This document shows, piece by piece, positions 58,640 through 64,000 of a DNA stretch of 64,000 nucleotides; within the stretch, counting starts at the first letter, position 1, and every line of letters begins with the position of its first letter. This DNA comes from Caprella mutica. Lineage: Eukaryota; Arthropoda; Malacostraca; Amphipoda; Caprellidae. The translations under genes and the position numbers were made by a program. The stretch lies in the NCBI GenBank assembly GCA_947561585.1, contig CANNZV010000329.1:124001-188000 (forward strand), written 5' to 3'. The notes below the pieces were generated by a model, which ran no database searches, was not told the origin of the DNA, and was given only the letters and a program-made list of their open reading frames with translations.

Positions 58640-59840
58640 AAAGTTACTTTAATTTAAATCCTGACATGGGTTCTGACCTACATTGGTGGCAATATATTGA
58701 TATCAGTTTCAGAGTGAAATAATTCAATGTAATTCAAATACTCAGAGATACTAGATGTCAAAATAGAAATTGCTATCTGAGATGTGTCTTCCGGAAGCTA
58801 TCACCAAATAGACAATATTAATAGCCTCGTAATTTGGTAGTTAATGCGAAGTTACCGTGAGCCAACTCAATAAACAATCCTTCGTTATTACTCCAAGTAA
58901 TAAATATAATGAACAGTGCTCCTTTCTTTCGTCTAATTTACTTGCTCTATAATTAACAGAAAGTGAATACAGAAGAACGTTATTGTACTGATTCTGTGTA
59001 GCATTTGTGTAACTGATTACTTTTTTAGTTTTAAGGGCATAGTATTATTGCTATATTTAGTCGTACATTAAAAAAATTAAATGATTGAGACATGGGACTA
59101 ATATTTGTATCAATATAATTATTTGGTGAACAATTAGGGGCATATTTTTTAATTAATTTCCCATTATAGCTGACAATATTAGTCATTTTACAGTGCCTCA
59201 CTAACTCTCTTTTGTGCCTATTTCTTCATGACTACAATTTAGGAGACAGTGACGGATCAGGACACTCTATCTTCTTATAATAGCAACATCCTTCACTTTA
59301 TTAGATACCTAACAGGGAGGAGTCTACTATATTAAGCTATACTTTGCTATAGGTAATGTCCATGAAGGATAAACATATACTGACTCAAAGACAAATAGGG
59401 TAAAGGTAATACCTGCTAAATGTGAGTAATATATTTCTTGTTGTACTCTTGAATAAACATATTTTATTAATTTAATATATGAGAAATATATATTCGAATT
59501 TTGTTCTTTGTCGTTTAAAAAAGTAAAAATTGAATCTTATGCAATAATAAAACCGGATGTTTGATAGGGTAAAAATTAATGTATTATTCATTCATTCAAG
59601 ATTCTAGTATTCAATTTGTGATTTGTGTTATTTTATTCGAGTAGAATTATTCGTAGTTTTTTAAAAATATAATGAAGAGTGGCCACATATATTATTTACT
59701 TGCATGTAAATATTTGCTTTTTGTAACTGGCAAGCATCCATAATTGATACCTTATATATTATTTATTTATTACTGTAGATTTTGCCCTAATAAAATTATG
59801 AATAATTAATGTTAAATTTTAAAATAAATAATCAAATATA
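58640..59840. other. AT-rich intergenic DNA, no feature seen
   Basis: No supported feature. Confidence 0.35.
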
Positions 59841-59854
59841 TGTATGTATGGAAT

Positions 59855-60130
59855 ATTTCTGTTCAATTCTAAATTAATAGAATATTCAATTTCCATTCTT
59901 TATTTAGGTGTTTTTTCTACCTATACAAATCGCAATTCAAGTTTCATTCCCTATTTAGAGGATATTTCTGCCTATAGAAATTGCTATTTGCTTTATAATA
60001 TATCCATCACATCTCCATTTAAATTTGAAATTATTATCCGGATATCAAAGACAATCTGCCAGAATATTTCATTGAATTCGTATTTCTTTTGAATCGTCGC
60101 ATCGATGCACAACTGCTCGAATGATGGGAA
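59855..60130. repeat. Dispersed repeat R5, copy b
   Basis: CGGATATCAAAGACAATCTG and CAGAATATTTCATTGAATTC match copy a. Upstream, two related units (TATTTAGGTGTTTTTTCTACCT and TATTTAGAGGATATTTCTGCCT) form a short direct repeat. Confidence 0.45.
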
Positions 60131-60139
60131 AATTTTATA

Positions 60140-60905
60140 AGTATTTCTTGATATTTTAGCTGTGTATTTGCCCTTAAAAATACAGGAATGCATCCATTTG
60201 AGAAAATATAGAATCATTTTATCTGAAATATTCTCGAAGACAATTACAGTATATTAGGATATTATTCTACCAATGAGTGTGAGTAATATATATACAAATC
60301 TTGTAAATAATTGTACGTTTAGTTATTTTTTTAAAATGGCATATATCAACGTATAACTATAACAATATTCATATTACTTTTATATATAAGAATAAAAGCT
60401 TTTAAATGAAATGTCATAAAACTTAATCAAATAATCAAATACACATAATAATCACAAATGATCTAATAATACCTCCTAAACTGACTACAGATAGCATGAA
60501 TCACATTGTAATAATAGAATAAACAAACAAACATCTCAAACGAAACTACAAACACAAATCCACCACAAAATTCTCAAGCAATTCCACGCCAGCGAAAAGA
60601 TCGGCTCTTTTTCTCTCAGTTATTTAGGGTGACGCAAGGAAACTGTTTATCTTTTTCCCATGCAATCTCTAAGAGGAAGTAAATGTACACAGTATACATA
60701 GGAATGGTAAATAGATAATATTATCGAATAAAATAGTAAATATACATATGTATCAGTAAGAAATATGGCAGTAGAGGTCAGTAAATGATATATTTCAAAT
60801 GCAAAAATTATGAGCGATTTGACTACATTAGTGACTGAAATATTTTGAAAGTTAACTAAAATATTTAATAATACCATCGATATATATTATATCACTCATT
60901 TGCAA
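60140..60905. other. AT-rich intergenic DNA, no feature seen
   Basis: No supported feature. Confidence 0.35.
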
Positions 60906-60907
60906 GA

Positions 60908-61090
60908 ATACTGTCATAGCTCCATAAAAGCTATTTTTCAGGAGAGACATTTTAGTACATGTAATTTACGTACATTTAATAGTATATAGTTAGGACATTT
61001 AGCCTCTCTAGCGGTCAATGTTTGAGCTACCGCTATTAAAATTCTAACAAAATAATTAGTATTTTAAGATTTGTATTTCTATATTGATAA
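60908..61090 (+). repeat. Dispersed repeat R2, copy b
   Basis: Second copy of the 170-bp repeat at 29391, with a short insertion after GTACATTTAATAGTATATAG. Confidence 0.65.
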
Positions 61091-61099
61091 ATAATAAAA

Positions 61100-62330
61100 T
61101 AATTTGAATGAAAATGAGCATAATCTATCTGCCCACCAAGAGGCAATATCTATATTTGTGGTTATTATTTAGAGGTGTTTGAGTAGAATCGCTCCCTTGA
61201 AATGATTCTAAATGATAATGACATCCTAATTGCTCACCTGTGGCTGATAAGTCAAGCAAAAGGACTGAGTTAATTGCTTGGAAATAACGGAGAAATTAAA
61301 TGCTTGCCAGGTTTAAAAATAGATACTAGATTTAAAAAAAATAAATGCTGATATTAATTTTAATTAAATTATTGATATTCATTTTAAATAAAATATAGAA
61401 ATAGATTTTTAATAAATTATTGATATAGGTTTTAAATAAATTATTGATATTGAGTTTAATTGAATTTACCAACACGCTTGATTTTATTTTTTCTTCTTCA
61501 AAAATTTTGTGTTTTTTATTTACATTTATTAACGTATTTTGCAAAAAATATATTGACGTTGCAATTTTTTTGGTACAATAGTTACATGCATAAATCAATT
61601 AATGAGGTAAAAGTTATATCTAAATTCAATGACAGTTGATACATTTATGGTGGACATCCTGTACATTCAATGGAAAAATATCGTCCATAAATAAAATAGG
61701 AAATTTTTCTCCCTCTCATCATATCAAACAAATTAATTATCGATCGTATAATAGTTACACTTCTTTCCGACTGATTGGAAATATATTTACAGCTCTCTTT
61801 CGGCCAAAATAAACAACAATAATTCACTTAGGTGTTCCAATTGGATGTGTTCGGTGCTCCTATACGCCATCCTTATAAACACATCCTTTGGGGATATTTG
61901 CCAGTAATTTTAGAGAGATGCCCACAGAATTTTACCCAATATTGGGCAAACTTACATGAAGAGTCTTCAATCGAATTGTAACTCACTCTTTTGTTGGTTC
62001 ATAATTTCGAAATATATTGACCATAATGTTTGCCCCCAAATGAAGAAACTCAGCTTAAATATTTCTAGGGAATATAGTGATATATGCAGTATTTGGATCA
62101 AAATAACGTAATACAAGATGAATATGCTATTATATAAATATTATTACTTTAGAAAATGGAATCATGCTGTTCAAAATTATTCCAATATTACTACTGATTT
62201 ATATTTTCAAGGAATGACAAAGGTGGCTATAGCGAAATTTTTGATAAAAATAAATTATTCAATATCCTATTAAATCTTTTCTTTATAATAATAATAATAT
62301 ATAATAATTTATTCAGAAAAAAATTGGTAA
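61100..62330. other. AT-rich intergenic DNA, no feature seen
   Basis: A short degenerate repeat (ATTTTAAATAAATTATTGATAT) runs at 61360-61455. Nothing else is supported. Confidence 0.35.
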
Positions 62331-62344
62331 AAAGATATTATAAC

Positions 62345-63282
62345 GGTTCTAGGTAAATTGCTCGAAAACAATTGCTAGAAAGACAATTACTCGAAAACAA
62401 TTGCTCGAAAGACAATTGCTCGAAAACAATTGCTGGAAAAACAATTGCTCGAATGAACAATTACTCGAATTATCAAATTGCTCGAATGAACAAAATTGCT
62501 CGAATTATAAAATTGCACAGTTTTCGATTTTATAAAAGTCAGTTATTCATGAAGTGGAGCTGCACCTAACAATCCTTGTTTCTTTTTAGTAATTGATCAT
62601 CAATCATTCTATAAATAATTTTAATTATTACTCATTCTGCATAATCTTTTTTTAGACCGCTTGTGTCATCTCGTTGTAACATGTGAATTGGAATCATGTG
62701 GTGAATCACTACTATTCATGTTTTTTTTTATCATAAAACCCGAAAAATTTTGTAGATTTATTAAAACTCTGCCATAACTTTGAGTTATTTCACCTATTGA
62801 GGTACCACATACATATAAACTAGTAATAAATTAATCTACAAATTTTTCGGGTTTTATGATAAAAAAAAACATGAATAGTAGTGATTCACCACATGATTCC
62901 AATTCACATGTTACATACGAGATCACAGAAACGGTCTAAAAAAAGATTATACAGAATGAGTAATAATTAAAATCATTTATAGAATGATTAATGATCAATT
63001 ACTAAAAAGAAACAAACATTGTTAGGTGCACTTCCACTTCATGAAAAACTGACTTCAATAAAATCGAAAAATGTGCAATTTTATAATTCGAGCAATTAGA
63101 TAATTCGAGCTATTGTTCATTCGATCAATTGTTCGTTCGATCAATTGTTCGTTCGAGCAATTGTTTTTCGAGCAATTGTCTTTCGAGCAAATTATTGTTC
63201 TTTCGAGCAATTGTTCATTCGAGCAATTGTTTTCGAGCAATTGTCTTTCGAGCAATTGTTATCGAGCAATTTACCGGCTACC
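62345..63282. mobile_element. Foldback element FB-D with perfect 9-bp target duplication
   Basis: TATTATAAC flanks both sides (62336-62344, 63283-63291). Left cap GGTTCTAGG then TAAATTGCTCG; right end read inward GGTAGCCGG then TAAATTGCTCG. Each outer arm holds about ten 12-16-bp CAATTGCTCGAAA units. The inner arms (about 62560-62770 and 62835-63050) are almost perfect inverted copies (TCATTCTATAAATAATTTTA, ACATGTGAATTGGAATCATG) around a loop of about 65 bp. No coding frame survives analysis; the three 63-66 codon frames are repeat-encoded. The best-preserved and probably youngest member. Confidence 0.92.
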
Positions 63283-63444
63283 TATTATAACGGTTACAAT
63301 ATAATTTGATGAGCAAATTCTGATGCCCTTCCAGGTACCCTAAAATAGGGTATTATTGGGCAGTTTATTTATTGTTGAATTTCTACTAAAAACAATACAG
63401 CATATTAAAAGATAATCCTACATAAGAATACTATATAATTAAAT

Positions 63445-64000
63445 TCAGGCATTATCATACATCAATTTTTTAAGTTCAGTTTTGAAATCTTTACACTGAC
63501 TAATGTTCCTCAGATTCAGAGGTAGTTTATTCCACTCCAATACGGCATTGTGAAAGAATTGGTTTTGAGTAACAATTTTCCTCAATTGAGGTATATTTAT
63601 ATTTTCATTTGTATGAAAACGAGTTTGATGCGCATGGACAGGGGATAGTTCTGAAATTTTGGTGTGAAAGTAACTACTGAAGTTATGACTTATAAAATAT
63701 TTATGGAAATACAAGAGAATATTAAAAACAAAGAGTTCACTGAATGGGAGAGGCTGTCGTATAGTCTGTGGTGATTTAGAAATTAATTTCAAAGCAGCAT
63801 TTTGAACTCTAGTGATTCTCAAACGAATTGTATTACCACAGCCTCCCCAAATAGCTATACCATAGGTAAGAAGTGACTGAAATAGCGAATAATACAACTG
63901 TTTAAAAGCTACAGGCGGTAAAATATTATACATTCTCCTCATGATACCAGATACACAAGACAGCTTTCTAGTTAGGTAGTTCACATGGCTACTGAAATTC
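63445..64000 (-). pseudogene. Non-LTR retrotransposon reverse transcriptase, C-terminal end (partial)
   Basis: A single frame open from the right edge to a stop at 63445, at least 180 codons. Contains AFKQLYYSLFQSLLTYGIAI, WGGCGNTIRLRITRVQNAAL and FHNAVLEWNKLPLNLRNISQ. This series (SL..Y....WG......RVQN.ALR.I ... WN.LP..LR) is the post-catalytic thumb and C-terminal region of Jockey/CR1-like LINE polymerases. The reading frame is intact within the window but the N-terminal part lies outside, so it may or may not be a functional element. Confidence 0.85.

Overview
The window looks like part of a nuclear genome from an arthropod. Crustacean is my first guess, from the style of the one clear gene, but species and order cannot be read from the sequence. 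It is strongly AT-rich and gene-poor, and it is dominated by minisatellites and non-autonomous transposable elements. I see no operons, Shine-Dalgarno sites, tRNA, rRNA or CRISPR. Most short open frames are chance frames in AT-rich DNA or run through tandem repeats.

Real genes. (1) A variant ionotropic receptor (IR, chemosensory branch of the ionotropic glutamate receptors) lies on the plus strand. It has a TATA box near 44426, a probable non-coding first exon and eleven coding exons from 45103 to 52898. All exon phases agree, giving 422 residues with no stop. (2) Two nearly identical small secreted-peptide genes lie on the minus strand (27116-28330 and 35278-36360). Each has a non-coding first exon, one intron and a 66 or 67 residue product. 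They are products of a local segmental duplication (about 24100-28450 and 33740-36480). (3) A non-LTR retrotransposon reverse-transcriptase end runs off the right edge (63445-64000, minus), and a decayed reverse-transcriptase scrap lies near 26076.

Layout. 1-12970: AT-rich DNA with dispersed repeats, MITEs and two large minisatellites. 12980-16606: a foldback element, a 23-bp array and a 2.5-kb element with repeated GGGGTATCACTGCGCA termini enclosing a 20-bp array. 16607-22860: mostly featureless DNA ending in a 1.86-kb, 20-bp satellite with higher-order structure. 24100-36480: the duplicated peptide-gene block, split in one copy by a foldback element, RT scrap and Helitron-like element. 36770-44400: further mobile elements and arrays. 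44426-52898: the IR gene, whose introns hold a MITE, a foldback at the apex of a palindrome, and a nested stack of elements. 53280-64000: hairpin-forming 22-bp array, 1.5-kb 25-bp array, dispersed repeats, a perfect-TSD foldback and the LINE.

The most interesting signal is a family of foldback elements. Each has arms made of short tandem units, a terminal 9-nt cap close to GGTTCTAGG and a 9-bp target-site duplication. Six have both ends, two more are single ends, and the repeat unit differs completely from element to element. The architecture recalls Drosophila FB elements (MULE superfamily, 9-bp duplications), but the exchangeable repeat units under a constant cap are not something I can match to a described family.
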